This document shows, piece by piece, positions 11,576-21,993 of a DNA stretch of 64,000 bases. This stretch comes from Dipteris shenzhenensis (Eukaryota > Polypodiophyta > Polypodiopsida > Gleicheniales). The position numbers and the translations under genes are program-made. The DNA is taken from the NCBI GenBank assembly GCA_047967505.1, contig CM106538.1; one strand, given 5' to 3'. Numbering within the stretch: position 1 is the stretch's first letter; the number at the start of each line of letters is the position of its first letter. Under the pieces are notes generated by a model that did not search any database, had not been told where the DNA came from, and was given only the letters and a program-made list of their open reading frames with translations.

Positions 11576-13040
11576 AGGTTTAGTTTTTGGAGACTGCACT
11601 TTCATGATGGTCAACAGAAAATGGAAGGGCTACTATAATAATCCTTTTTCCATGAGGATTTTGAACTACAAAAATGGTATTTTTTTGAGGATTGAACCTT
11701 CATGATGTTGAATACAAAATGAAAAGATATCTATAATAATCCTTTTTTCCATGAAGATTTTGAACCACAAGAATAATGTTTTTGGAGCCTTTTGCATTTC
11801 TCCTTGTGTAAATTTTTGGTTTGTTTCTCTACTTGTTGATAATTGTGGCAGGACGCTTTGTAGAAAACTTATTTGAAATAACATGAACCCAACACATCTA
11901 GTAGCCAAATACCAAACTATGAGTAAAATATTGACTTAAAATTTGGCTATATTTGTTACATTTCCTTTTGTACCTTGGATTGGATATAAGAAATCCTTTT
12001 TTCCATGAGTAATTTGATAATTGTGGTAGGACATTTTGAAGGATGATTTTACATCACAAAAGTTTGAACATGTCTTCTATGTGATAAATTATGTCTTCAT
12101 TTTCATTTGCATAGGTTGAAAACTTATTTGAAATAATATGAACATGTATTGGAATATACAACAAATAACAAAATAGAAAATATTGTGAGTGTATTTGACT
12201 TAAAATTGGGCTATATTATTTACATATTACTTATATGGATAGAAAAGATAATATTTTTTGTCACCAAGCTAACTTGAGTACAAAAGAGATCTTCACATCA
12301 TTATCTTGCATGCCTCAAGGCCTGGTTTTTGAAGATTGCACGTGCACCTTCATGATGTTGAACAAAATTTGAAAGGACTATTATAATAATACTTTTTGCG
12401 ATGGAGATTTTGAACCACCAAAATAATGTTTTGGAGTCTTTTTCAATACTCATGGAAACTTCGAGCTATTTCTATACTTGATACTTGATAATTGTAATAA
12501 TTGTGATGGGACGCCTTATAGGATGATTTTATAATCAAAAAACTTTGAGCGTGTCTTTTACGTGATAAATCATATCTTCATTTGTAGTGATGTAGGTTGG
12601 AAACATATTAAAATTGTCAATATAGATGTAGGTTGGAAACATATTAAAATTGTCAATATAGAATAATTAGAAAACTATGAGTGGAAAATATTTTGACTTA
12701 AAATTAAGCTAGTGTAACAAAGATGCAGAATACTGGATTTTGCTAAGGTCGAACGTAATCTTTTTTTTTTGTGTGGACTATACATCCCTTTTAATCAAAA
12801 AAGGGGTCTAGCAACTTCAAGATTTGTTTTTTGGTTATTGGTTGTTGTGGTTTATTAGTTCACAAGGATAACCACTTCTTTTATTGACCAATATGGACCC
12901 TTCATTTACAATATGGTTTCATAATCGTGGCCTCATTTCATGAACTTCAAGGGTTAGAAAACTTGTTTAGTCAGAAATGAGGATATCTATTTCATTTCTT
13001 AAGCAATATGACCCCTTTATTCACAAAAGGGGTCCATACA
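10798..13040 (+). mobile_element. MULE-B, 3' part
   Basis: This part starts at CAAGCCAAGTCCATTGC, the same point as base 2785 of MULE copy A, and continues beyond where copy A stops. It carries the SWIM finger and a long non-coding 3' part. The matching 5' part is at 24186-28200 on the minus strand. The two join to within a few bases if 10798-24185 is inverted. GACCCCTTT/AAAGGGGTC motifs near 12790 and 13010 resemble the element's 5' terminal modules and may mark the 3' end. Confidence 0.7.
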
Positions 13041-13100
13041 CTTAGATTGTTTTCATAAACTTTGACACAAAAAAACTACATTCTAATCCAATTTGCTCAA
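11576..13100 (+). other. MULE-B 3' non-coding region with internal repeats
   Basis: No gene is supported. A paragraph containing AGGACTATTATAATAAT and CATGAGGATTTTGAACCAC is repeated in diverged form at about 11612-11690, 11697-11790 and 12340-12430. A ~36-bp block (GATGTAGGTTGGAAACATAT) is duplicated in tandem at about 12589-12660. The end contains the AAAGGGGTC motifs mentioned for the element. Confidence 0.5.
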
Positions 13101-13137
13101 ATGCTCAAATGGTTTTGCTCAAAAATAAGAAATCCTC

Positions 13138-13206
13138 GAGAGAGAGAGAGAGACTGTGTGTGTGTGTGTATGTGAGAGAGAGAGAGAGAGAGAGAGAGAA
13201 GATATA

Positions 13207-13292
<86 letters not shown>

Positions 13293-13336
13293 GATAAAGA
13301 AGGAAGAGAGAGAGAGACAGAAAGAGATAAAGAAAG

Positions 13337-13377
<41 letters not shown>

Positions 13378-13520
13378 AAAAGAATGAGAATTTCACATAT
13401 AGAGATAGAGATTAAAAAAGAAGAGAGAGAGAGAGGCAGAAGGAGATAAAAAAAGAAGAGAGAGAGTGTGTGAGTGAGAGAGAGAGAATAAGATAGGTAG
13501 AAAGAGAGATGAGAGAGAAG
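13138..13520. repeat. GA and TA microsatellite
   Basis: Runs of (GA)n are interrupted by (GT)n near 13155, (TA)n at 13202-13245 and A-rich spacers. Open frames across it on both strands are low-complexity artefacts. It separates the glycosyltransferase gene from the MULE-B 3' end. Confidence 0.95.
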
Positions 13521-13822
13521 CATACATCCCACTTTAAGACCCATTGAGGAGGTCTCTACCCAGTGGTACACGTGTCATGCTACTCATCTAGATTATGGAC
13601 CTAATTAGCAACTCACTAACCAAGACATCCCTTAGGACCCTTCCACCCAACAAGTCAATAGGCTATGGTATATGCAACTTTTCTCTCCAATCTGAACACA
13701 GGGGAAATGACTACGGACGGATCATAGCTGTATTTGTCACGTTAAATTAGGAAGATACTCAGCCTTAGCTACGAACAAGGGGAGTCCATGGACAACAATA
13801 TGTAATCCAGGCGGTAAAACCA
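13521..13822 (-). other. 3' flank of the glycosyltransferase gene
   Basis: Single-copy-looking DNA downstream of the stop codon. It probably holds the 3' untranslated region and polyadenylation site. I see no further ORF or repeat. The second copy of the gene is truncated before this region. Confidence 0.4.
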
Positions 13823-16223
13823 TCAGAAAGAGCCTTGCTTGTTCTTGCACCATTGTACATTTCCGCCTGAATACGTCAACCACACCACCGCACTCCAGAA
13901 CGCAAGGGTCGCGTAAGAAATGAGCTCGTAGAACCACAGTGACCAGTGCCACTTGGGTAAACAATCTGCTTCCGTGAACCTTGGTACTCCACCTTCGTCG
14001 TAACGTAGCAGGGACTGGCGCTGCTCTGGCTTGAAACTGGTTGGACACAATATGTATGTCACCGGCACAAGCATGTGTGCGCAAACCGTGAGCAGGAAAA
14101 CTGATAAGGCCAGCACGAAGAACGTCTCCTTGCAATCGCTCAATCCATATCTACACAGAGATACACAAACTGAAGCTTTAATTGAAGGATGATTACGATC
14201 TTTCGCGTTCCCAAGGCGACTTAAGATAGAAATTAAGATCGACAACGATCAATCCAACGAATATTGCTCGAACATATACCTGGTCACAAGAATTCCCACG
14301 CGCGCGCTTACTATAACCAACGCAAGCACAAGAAACACCAGATGCGCGATCACGTGCTTCAGCTGGTAGATTTGTTTCAAAAAGGCAGGCTGATCTACTT
14401 TGGCAGTAGATGCAACACGGCGGTCGATGCTGCTCGTAGGAACGAAATTGAATGTGCTGCTGTAATCCAAAGCGGCTTGCAATACCATCTTGAAGAAGAA
14501 AGGGGTCATCCACCAGAAATGCGATTCATCTCGGTTGCGGCTTTGAATTGCCAGGGGGACATCCGACCATAGCACATACCATGCAACCCTCCAAATCGCC
14601 AAGGACAAAGCCAGATGTCCGATCAGAGTTCGGTTTTCAACAGCATCTCCAACTGTTAAATTGAGACGGAATGCTAGAGCGCTCATGAGGATAAACGCAA
14701 GAATCACGTTCGCTATCGACAGATAATAGTATCCAGTGTGCCAAAAGTAGCACACTTTCAGCACAAAATGGAGCTTGCTTCCTTTCCCAAGCATGCTCTT
14801 CCATGTCGTTGCAAACTGCTGGATTGCTCCTCGCCCCCATCTTTGCCGCTGCTTCACATACCCCTCGAATGTCCATGGCGTCAATCCAATCTGTAGCTTC
14901 TCATTTAGATATACAGACCTGTACCCATGATTAAACAGCATGAACGCAGTCGTGGTGTCCTCGGTAATGGATTGTGGCTGAAATCCACCAATTTCATCCA
15001 GATTTTTGCGCCTGAACAGCGCACCCGTGCCAACGCATGATGCACAAGCTAAGCTATCCCTGTGTACCATGACTCTGTCGTAGCCGAACATGCAAGCGTC
15101 GTTTAAGGGATCTCCGACCGGCAGATTGTAAAAAGCTTGTGGCACTTGAACGAAAGCCACATCGGGAGAATTGATAATGTGAGGCATTAACCTTCGCAGG
15201 AAGGAGGGGTGGAGGATCATATCCGCGTCCATCATGACAACGTAATCAGCATCCGAATGCTGTAGGCCGTAGTTCAAATTCCCGCACTTGAAGTTATGAG
15301 GGACGCCTGGGATCTGCAAAGATCGCCGGATGATTCAACGAGAGAGTTAATGCAATAGAGCGACGAGGATCGATATAGGATTCATCTGGGCTTACCTTTT
15401 TCCGTCGCAAGTATACGACCTGCTCACTCCCGCTCTCGACCTGCAAAGCCTCGCAGAAAGCTCTGAGCTCGTCATCGCCACCATCATCCAGCACGAGAAC
15501 TTTGAAGCGATCTGCAGGATAGTTCAAGGCCAAAGCAGCTCGAATGCTTTCCTTGGGCACTTGAGTTGGTTCCTTGCAGCACGGGAGTAAAATGTGCACA
15601 GTTGGGAGATCAGTGCAGCAATTGTCGTCGTTGGCCGGCATCGCAAGATTTGGGCGGATGGACGGCGGCAACAGGTAATCAACAGCAGCGATGAGGATAC
15701 TGAAGAAATAAGCACACTCGCAAGCGAGAACGAGGAGGAGCCAAGGCGCAGCCAGAAGAGACCGGAATTCTTTACAGTAAAGACGGATTTTGAAGCCCAA
15801 GTAGTTGATGGTGGCAACGAGGGAGGCAACGACGAGGGCGCTACTGACGAAATACAGACAATATTTACGTCGCTGCAACCGCGAGGCGGGCAGGTTGGGC
15901 TCCAAGGACAGGTAATTGGAGCTGCACGGATGGAGTGTTGCGAGGTCATCCCCTTCTTTCGGAGATGGAGCTACGTCCGATGCTTCAAACACGAATTTCT
16001 GGTATTGCTGCAAGAGAATCTTCTGATCTTCGTCCTTGTTTGGAGATCCAGGAGGCCGGCGAAGTGGAGTTAATTCCTCACGGGTGATGTCCGTTCCGAC
16101 GCTCCAAAGACGAAAGGTTTCCAGCCAGCCGTGTGGTAAAAAACTACTAGACTGCATGATTCTTGGAGAGCAAATTGATGAACTCAGAATATGCGACCCT
16201 GGAGGAAAGAATGGATGAAACAC
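13823..16223 (-). CDS. Family-2 glycosyltransferase, cellulose-synthase-like, bacterial/fungal type
   Basis: Predicted as three exons, 16223-15396, 15313-14280 and 14150-13823, with introns of 82 and 129 bp (GTAAG...TTTGCAG and GTATATG...TGTGTAG). The spliced frame has 730 codons including the stop. GT-A motifs are in order: VLDDGGDDEL, MMDADMI (DxD), ITEDTTTAF (TED) and QRQRWGRG (QxxRW). These are the residues that bind UDP-sugar and the growing chain in processive beta-glycan synthases. Two membrane segments precede the catalytic domain and about five follow it. Length and the QRQRW motif fit BcsA-like and fungal/moss proteins better than plant CesA (~1000 aa with plant-specific inserts). 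Moss arabinoglucan synthase relatives are a possible match. The gene is more GC-rich than its surroundings. Alternative start: Met at about 16157. Activity and sugar are unknown. Confidence 0.85.
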
Positions 16224-16666
16224 GAAAGCTACTTCGAAGCTGCAGGAACGAAAGATACTTTCGATAGATGAGTCCTACTAGTAATCGAAAGCTCTAAGCA
16301 ACATATTCAAACTAGGGTAGTAATCGCCTGTGGTTCTAGGCTCATACTTGATGCACGAAAGCTCTTAGAAAATTCAAGTTAATGCTGCGTAACTGTCTCG
16401 ATGGCAGCCAAGAATAATAGTGTGAAGGCACGATCTGACCTTCCTTTCATAGATTAATATCTAGATGATCCGGCAGCCAAGACTAAGGGCAAAATCTGAG
16501 GGTTGACCTTCCTTTCATAGATTAATATATGGAAAAGTGTAACCGTTGCTCTTGGTTACTGCGCAATTCATTTGTTGACAAAGTTGAACAACTGTGTGAT
16601 GGTGGTCGACGAAGCTATTCCAACACCACGATGTGGGCGGCCTCAATTAATTTATCAAGGGCTGTG
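16224..16666 (-). promoter_or_regulatory. Upstream region of the glycosyltransferase gene
   Basis: The ~440 bases before the start codon are nearly identical, inverted, to 34463-34885 before the second copy. CTTTCG/CGAAAG motifs recur several times within 120 bases of the start (for example GAAAGATACTTTCGATAG near 16250), and a 40-bp block with CTTCCTTTCATAGATTAATAT is duplicated (about 16440-16465 and 16505-16530). No TATA box can be assigned with confidence. Confidence 0.4.
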
Positions 16667-16829
16667 AAGGCGAGGCTTTAAAAAATTTTGACATCTTGGA
16701 GGCGAGGTGATTTTTGGGATCATTTTTCAAGGGCTGTGAAGGCGAGGCTTTAAAAAATTTTGACATGTTGGAGGCGAGGTGATTTTTGGGATCATTTTTA
16801 AAAGCTTGCTGCTGTTGTTGAGCTGTCAT
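16667..16829. repeat. Two-copy 72-bp tandem repeat
   Basis: A unit of about 72 bp containing GGCGAGGTGATTTTTGGGATC is present twice. On the minus strand it reads as a 24-residue peptide repeat (KNDPKNHLAS...SPSQPL), preceded by a glutamine run. The same arrangement lies at 34290-34462. Both copies stay open, but the reading frame is short and has no known relative. Confidence 0.6.
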
Positions 16830-17511
16830 TACCAGAATTTCATTTTAGGAATGGCATTAGCATTTTGGGCTTCATACGATTCCAAATAATTTCAACAACG
16901 CAACGTTTAAGCTTGTAGATAGATGATAATTTATATCCATATATTTCCTTCTCCTTAAAGCAAGGGTAGGTTCTAATCTTGAACGCCCTTTTGTACTCCT
17001 AGTCATTTGGAGGCCTATGAATCATAGATTCTTGTGGATCCAAATTCAAGGAGTTAAATATAAATGACAAAACATTTGAGTGACTAAATATATTATATAT
17101 TTAGTTAGCCTAATCTCTAACTTGATTACCTATCATCGTGCAGCCTTTTCCCGTAGCTTTGCCGCTTGCTACACTAGGCAGTGCACCCATGTAAATCATA
17201 GGTTGGCTTGATGAGACCACCACGCTGGTTTTCAGCATAATAGTGAGACACAATCTATCATTCTGAACATCACCTCAGTGTAGTCTTTGGCCTAATGATC
17301 TGCCATTTCCTAGAATTCAAGGTTGTCTGGAGTGACCACCGTGCTGGTTTTTGGAGTTATAGCTCTGTTATCTATTTTTACGTATTACATGAGGAGGTCT
17401 ATGACGACCAATGCACTCTTAAACAGAAGGAGATCTATGACAACTACCGCCCTTGTTCTTGGAGTTATATATTTGTTTACCAAGGAAAATGTATTTCCTT
17501 GTGAACCAAGC
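16830..17511. other. Duplicated intergenic DNA
   Basis: This stretch matches 32865-34280 in reverse, except that the right copy carries an extra ~720 bp (about 33279-33996). Short near-repeats such as GGAGTGACCACCGTGCTGG and TTGGAGTTATA occur around 17325-17470. No gene is supported. Confidence 0.4.
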
Positions 17512-17677
17512 AAAATGCAATTGATGATATGGCCCTTGACGGGTCCCTTTTGGGAGCAAGGGCCATATCGACATGCCATATCTATCCAGTGGCATCCTAG
17601 ATATTGTATAATGCATGTCGATATGGCCCTTGCCCCTAGAGGGGACTCCTCAAGGGCCATATCATCAATTGCATTTT
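17512..17677. repeat. 166-bp foldback (MITE or hairpin RNA locus)
   Basis: Two arms of about 62 bases, starting AAAATGCAATTGATGATATG at 17512 and ending with its complement at 17677, pair with only a handful of mismatches around a ~38-base loop. Arms contain AAGGGCCATATCGACATG. The other copy at 32699-32864 has different substitutions but still folds. It may be a small MITE or a precursor-like hairpin; I found no clear target duplication. Long open frames here are by-products of the inverted repeat. Confidence 0.7.
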
Positions 17678-18414
17678 CTAAATGTTTAATTGTATTTTTC
17701 TAGATGTATCTCTGTGCAACCACAAAGATGGGTCGTTGGAGCTATTTTAGCGCTATTTGGGTTCTAAACCAAGGAAATTGTACTCCTACTTTAATGGTAT
17801 TTTAGTCCTTGTTACAAGAAATATAAATGAGGGAAAAAGTATTTCAAGCCATCTCGGTGACTCGAGGCCCAATGGATCCATCCAGATAATGAACTACAAT
17901 TCATCAAGTGAAAATTAAGCAAAAGAGATTACAATGTACATCTACATCCAATAATAGGTTATATAAAATTTAATAACTTATACTGAGCAAAAATTGAATA
18001 GAGAATCTTACATTTATAAAAACTATGAAATTGTTGAGATTTTTACAGGCCAAAAGATTATAGCTAGCGACCATAACCATACAAAATATAAAAGTTATAA
18101 TAGTGCATACTGAGAGCCTCAAATTGAACAAAAAGAGATTACATAAATGTAATAAAAAATCAGTAATTGTTGCTAAGACCCTTATCGACCAAAACGTCAC
18201 ATCTAGTGAGCTAAAAGATTATTGAGAGCCTTAGAGACCAAAGGAGGACCAAAGATTACATCCAGCCATTGCTGAGTGGTTATCAGCACCTTTTGAGAAG
18301 AAGGGAATTTGTACAACTTAGTATTTATGCCAGCCTAGCTTGTTGCATTAAATTTTTTAGGGAGCCAATGGAGGAGACGATGGAGAGGTCGAAGACCATG
18401 CACATTTCCAAGAC
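17678..18414. other. Duplicated intergenic DNA, no gene seen
   Basis: AT-rich sequence matching 31975-32698 in reverse. It contains short repeated phrases about 110 bp apart (TGAACAAAAAGAGATTAC and AAGATTATAGCTAGC-like), which suggests an old tandem duplication. No conserved ORF. Confidence 0.35.
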
Positions 18415-18654
18415 TCAGATTATGGCCCCCCCAATAAGTCGAGAGTACTTTGCTGTGAAAATACTGAGGCCTTCATTGACATCTAGGGGAAACCCATACA
18501 GCACAGTTGTAAAGAGGCCGCAGGTGAGCTTGTCATCTAAGGTGGTGACATGCAGATATGGGGAGAATTGATCATGGGAATGAAGGGTCTCCACTAGTGC
18601 CAATAGCTCTACTCCAAGTGAGTGCAACGCAAGTGCCAATATATGAGAAGGCAT
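18415..18654 (-). other. 79-codon ORF shared by both copies, probably not selected
   Basis: An open frame starting MPSHILALALHSLG is also open at 31734-31973, with about nine amino-acid differences and only a few silent ones. That ratio suggests neutral drift rather than a conserved protein. I recognise no domain. It could be a remnant of a larger repeat-encoded polyprotein. Confidence 0.3.
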
Positions 18655-19123
18655 ATAACATTGAGATCATAGTGTATCAAGGGGGGGGGGTTGTAGGCAT
18701 GGTGAAGATGAGTGGGTGAGCAGCAGAAGAATAGGGACGCATATGAGTGACGAGAGTTGGAGGAGGGAGCGTGGAGCAAATTAGAGCAAGGGGAAAAAAG
18801 AGCTAGAGGAGGAGTGTCAAGCAAAGTAGTAGAGCATGTAGAGCAAAGTAGTAGAGCAGGGGCAGATGAGAGGAATACAGTAAAATACCAAATGTCATGG
18901 AGATGTCATGCAAATGTCATGGAATAGAAAGAGGAGAGAGACAGACACAAGAATTGTGTTGAGGGGAAGAGAAAGATGAGAGAGATAGACAAAAGAGTTG
19001 CTCCCAAGGAAGTGATTATATGCATAGATCATAGGCATATATATAGTTGAGGACTAGGTTGAGTTAGGGCGAGCTATATACAGCTCTAACAAGCATATTT
19101 ACCTCCACCATACAAAGAAGATT
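18655..19123 (-). other. Low-complexity region with a TATA-rich palindrome
   Basis: Purine-rich sequence (on the plus strand), with GAGCTATATATAGCTC-like and CATATATATAG motifs near 19022-19085. The mirrored copy is at 31320-31733. The TATA-rich motif sits upstream, on the minus strand, of the ORF at 18415-18654 and may be a remnant promoter. No LTR boundaries were found. Confidence 0.3.
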
Positions 19124-19465
19124 CTAAGCATAGCCCTTAAATATGCCAAGTGCTAACAATTCTCCTGAGCAAGACAACATCTCAACTTCTTTTCCCTCAA
19201 TAAAATTTCTCTTAATATCTTGAAGGAATATATTAGGAATAATTTCATATCGGTCCCAAAGAGTTCTATGTGCTTGCATATAGTAAGTGTCACCTTGTAA
19301 GATATCACCCAATGTTTCAAAGTCTCCATATTGTGGATATTCTAAATGCACTGTAGGACTTAGAACTTTGGTGATTATCATTACATATCTTCTCTCACCA
19401 TAATATTGAAATACCTGTAATAATTTATGAACTAAAGAATTAGCAACTGTAAAAAAGCCCAACAA
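19124..19465 (-). pseudogene. X-family repeat ORF, paralogous segment
   Basis: A 113-residue frame with GERRYVMIITKVLSPTVHLE and GDFETLGDIL. It resembles the X protein at 51985-52309 (DKVVVIVSKILSAHVELKY ... GDMETLGDVM), so the two are diverged units of one family. A plus-strand copy lies at 30962-31282 with a small in-frame deletion (QY and QGDTY region). The protein family is unknown to me. No start or splice site can be defended. Confidence 0.4.
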
Positions 19466-20430
19466 ATCTCACACTTGAAATCAAAATACAAAATATATTG
19501 ATGTGTACCTCAACCTAAACCCTGAACCCTAAACCTTAAACCTAAACTCCAAATCCCAAAACGTAAACATACCTCCAACTTGTTGCATATGCAATAGGAT
19601 GGTGGGTGCACCCACCACCTGTTGCACGTTTGTGCAATAGGTTAGGTTTGGACCCCCCAACCTATTGCATGTGCAATAGGTTGGTGGGTCCCCAACCTGT
19701 TGCATGTGTAATAGGTTGGTGGATGCAACCCTAACCTATTGCGCATGCCACAAGTTGGGGGTGCAACCCTAAGCTATTGCATAAATCACCAAAAATTATA
19801 AATTATTGCTTGTATTTTAGGGTTGAGCTAGGGTTTATAATCTAGAGTCTAGGGTTTAGAGATTATGTTTTGAGGTCTAAGATATAGGTTCTAAGGTTTA
19901 GGATCTAGGTTATAGGGTTTAGGATTTAGGGTTCATAATTTATAGCTTTGTATCTAAGGTTAAGAGTTTAGAATATAGAAAGTAAGTTGTATGGTATACA
20001 ATTTACAACTTAGGGTTTAGGGTTTAGGTTTAGGATTTATAGCTTTGTATCTAAGGTTCAGAGTTTAGAATATAGAAAGTAACTTGTATGGTTGACGACT
20101 TATAATTTAGGGTTTAAGGTTTATGATTTATAGCTTTGTATCTAAGGTTAAGAGTTTAGAATATAGAAAATAAGTTGTATGGTTTACAATTTATAATTTA
20201 GGATTTAGGGTTTAGGATTTGTATCTAGAAGGTTAAGAGTTTATAATATAGCAAGTAATTTGTATGGTTTACGATTTATGATTTAGGGTTTAGCATCTTA
20301 GGTTAAGAGTTTAGAATTTAGAATATGGTTTGAATGATTAAGGGTCTAAGTTCAAGGGTTTAGGTTTAGAATTTAGGATGTACGGTTCAGGGTTAAGGAT
20401 AATTTCATAGAGTTAAAAATAAGTAAAAGC
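19466..20430. repeat. Degenerate telomere-like tract with CAACCTATTGC palindromes
   Basis: From 19500 to 19560 (CCCTAAA sense) and 19810 to 20410 (TTTAGGG sense), degenerate plant telomere heptamers dominate. Between them (19570-19790), four to five units pair CAACCTATTGC with GCAATAGGTTGG around short centres. The same tract lies inverted at about 40540-41467. Heptamers are too irregular for a living telomere; this is an interstitial, diverged tract. Confidence 0.75.
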
Positions 20431-21284
20431 TGCATTCTAAATCATGCCAAAGAATGGTTTGATACATTGCACAAGCCTTAAGTTTAACATTTGTATAAAG
20501 TATCATACCCATCGAAAACAAGTACATAGGCTAAGAAGCACATTCTCGACACTCTTGCATGATGCATGCTAATAAATGAGAAAGATGCATTTCAAACCAT
20601 AATATACTAAATGATATCATTTGGGTATGATAATTTACAGAGGTCCTACACTAACGTAGTGTAAATCTTATGCAAAGTATCATTATATCCATTGGAGATG
20701 GGCACATAGTCTAAAAGCAAACTGAATGTGTAATGTTTTTGAACACTCATGCATGATGCATGGTACAAAATAGAAAAGTACGCATTCCAAACAACTCAAA
20801 TGATATCTTATGGGTATGAAACTCTGCCCAAGCCTTAAACTAAGAAAATCTGAGGCCTTTGTACATACCCCTTAATTTATGATGTGCTTGTATTCTTCAA
20901 TTGTTTGAAAGAATATTGTTTTATTCACACATTAATTTTTAAATTAAATAAAAATACATTGGACTATTGTTCTTATTTTATATCAATGATATAAAATTTT
21001 AATTAGTTATTTTAATATATCTTTAATGCATATGTTAGTTATTTTTATTTAATTAATAATTATAATTAATTTTTTATTTTATAGAAATAATATTAATAAT
21101 TTTTAATATATTACTTATAGATAAATAATATTATTGGTAAAGAGCTTTTTAAATCTAAATAAAAAAAGCCTTTCTAAGTTGTTGAGGATGCAATAGGTTA
21201 GGGGACTAAATACAAAGGAGGCATTGCTTTTGAATTCTTTATCTTTCTTGGTATTAATGAAATCCACTCTTGATATGATGTCAC
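20431..21284. other. AT-rich duplicated spacer
   Basis: Very AT-rich, especially 20880-21180. It matches 39590-40540 in reverse. Phrases such as TTTGGGTATGA and GCATGATGCATG recur two or three times, indicating ancient local duplication. No gene. Confidence 0.4.
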
Positions 21285-21468
21285 TTATCGTTCTTTAAGT
21301 CCTTTGAAATTGTAGTATACCTTTGTATCATTGAAAACCATATGTCCCTCTTTAATCTTCAAAAATTGTATGCTCCATCTCAAATCTTTTCCTTCCGCAT
21401 AATAGGGACCATCCAATGACGTTGCATTATCATCCATACCATCATTAGTAACTTTCACAATCCTCATC
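21285..21468 (-). pseudogene. X-family repeat ORF, 3' fragment beside CACTA-1
   Basis: Frame MRIVKVTNDGMDDNATSL... matches 39341-39520 of the uninterrupted X copy. It is cut at 21468 by the CACTA-1 end, with ATC (GAT on the minus strand) at 21466-21468 as the target duplication. The 5' piece of this X copy is at 2996-3017. Confidence 0.7.
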
Positions 21469-21740
21469 CACTACAAGGAATAGGCCATTTTCCGATGGAA
21501 ATACCGACGCTTTTTACATTAAATTTTTTTTTTTCACGGGCGCAAAGGTCGCTATACAAGTCGCTAAAAGCGTCAGAAAAGGAGCGTCGCTATAAACTGT
21601 CGTTATATAGCGACGCTGTTAATCGTCGCTATATAGCGACGATGTAAATGTCGCTATATAGCGACACTGTTAATCGTCGCTATATAGCGACACTGGTAAA
21701 CGTCGCTATATAGCGACGATTAACAGAAGTAAAAAAAAAG
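21469..21740. promoter_or_regulatory. CACTA-1 terminal and subterminal repeats, tnpA side
   Basis: The terminus CACTACAAGG shares only CACTAC with the other end. It is followed by CCGACG motifs and five to six near-perfect GTCGCTATATAGCGAC palindromes between 21590 and 21722. A GGGGCTAAACAGGGC inverted pair around 21748-21790 could form a hairpin next to the cluster. These are presumed transposase/TNPA binding sites. Confidence 0.75.
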
Positions 21741-21993
21741 GGTTAGTGGGGCTAAACAGGGCTTCCTTTTGGCCCTGTTTAGCCCCACTAATCCTTTTTT
21801 TTTTTTTTGTAATTACAAAAGAAAGATTTTTATAACAAAATTTCCCTTGCTTGCAGGGTAATACAAAATTGTTCTTATGAAATGATGAGGAAAAAATGCA
21901 TGTACATATACAACAGTGTTTGTAACAAAATTACCCTGTGAAAGGGCGATACAAAATTGCTCAAACGAGCGGATATACAAAATGCTACTACCA
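21741..21993 (-). other. 3' end region of the tnpA-like gene
   Basis: Contains the inverted pair AGTGGGGCTAAACAGGGC / GCCCTGTTTAGCCCCACT and then a T tract, likely the 3' untranslated region. It is conserved in CACTA-2 at 52580-52832. Confidence 0.4.

Noticed and set aside
13097-13571. ORFs of Ser/Leu or Arg/Glu repeats
   Set aside because: Pure translation of GA/TA microsatellite; the same happens at 48784-49216.
15594-16073. Antisense ORF over glycosyltransferase exon 1
   Set aside because: Shadow of the coding strand; no conserved features, though the mirrored copy retains part of it simply because the copies are near-identical.
13823-16223. A canonical plant cellulose synthase (CesA)
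   Set aside because: Too short, no RING-like zinc finger at the N-terminus, no plant-conserved insert, and QRQRW instead of the plant QVLRW form.
17323-17703. 126-codon ORF across the foldback
   Set aside because: Its open state follows from the inverted repeat; the other copy gives a different-length frame.
18655-19123. LTR retrotransposon promoter
   Set aside because: TATA-like palindrome present but no LTR pair, primer-binding site, polypurine tract or pol motif was found.
3018-21469. One giant 18-kb CACTA element with cargo
   Set aside because: The ends point the same way relative to their genes only after inversion of 10798-24185, and the intervening DNA includes MULE parts and X 3' flank that lie outside the element.
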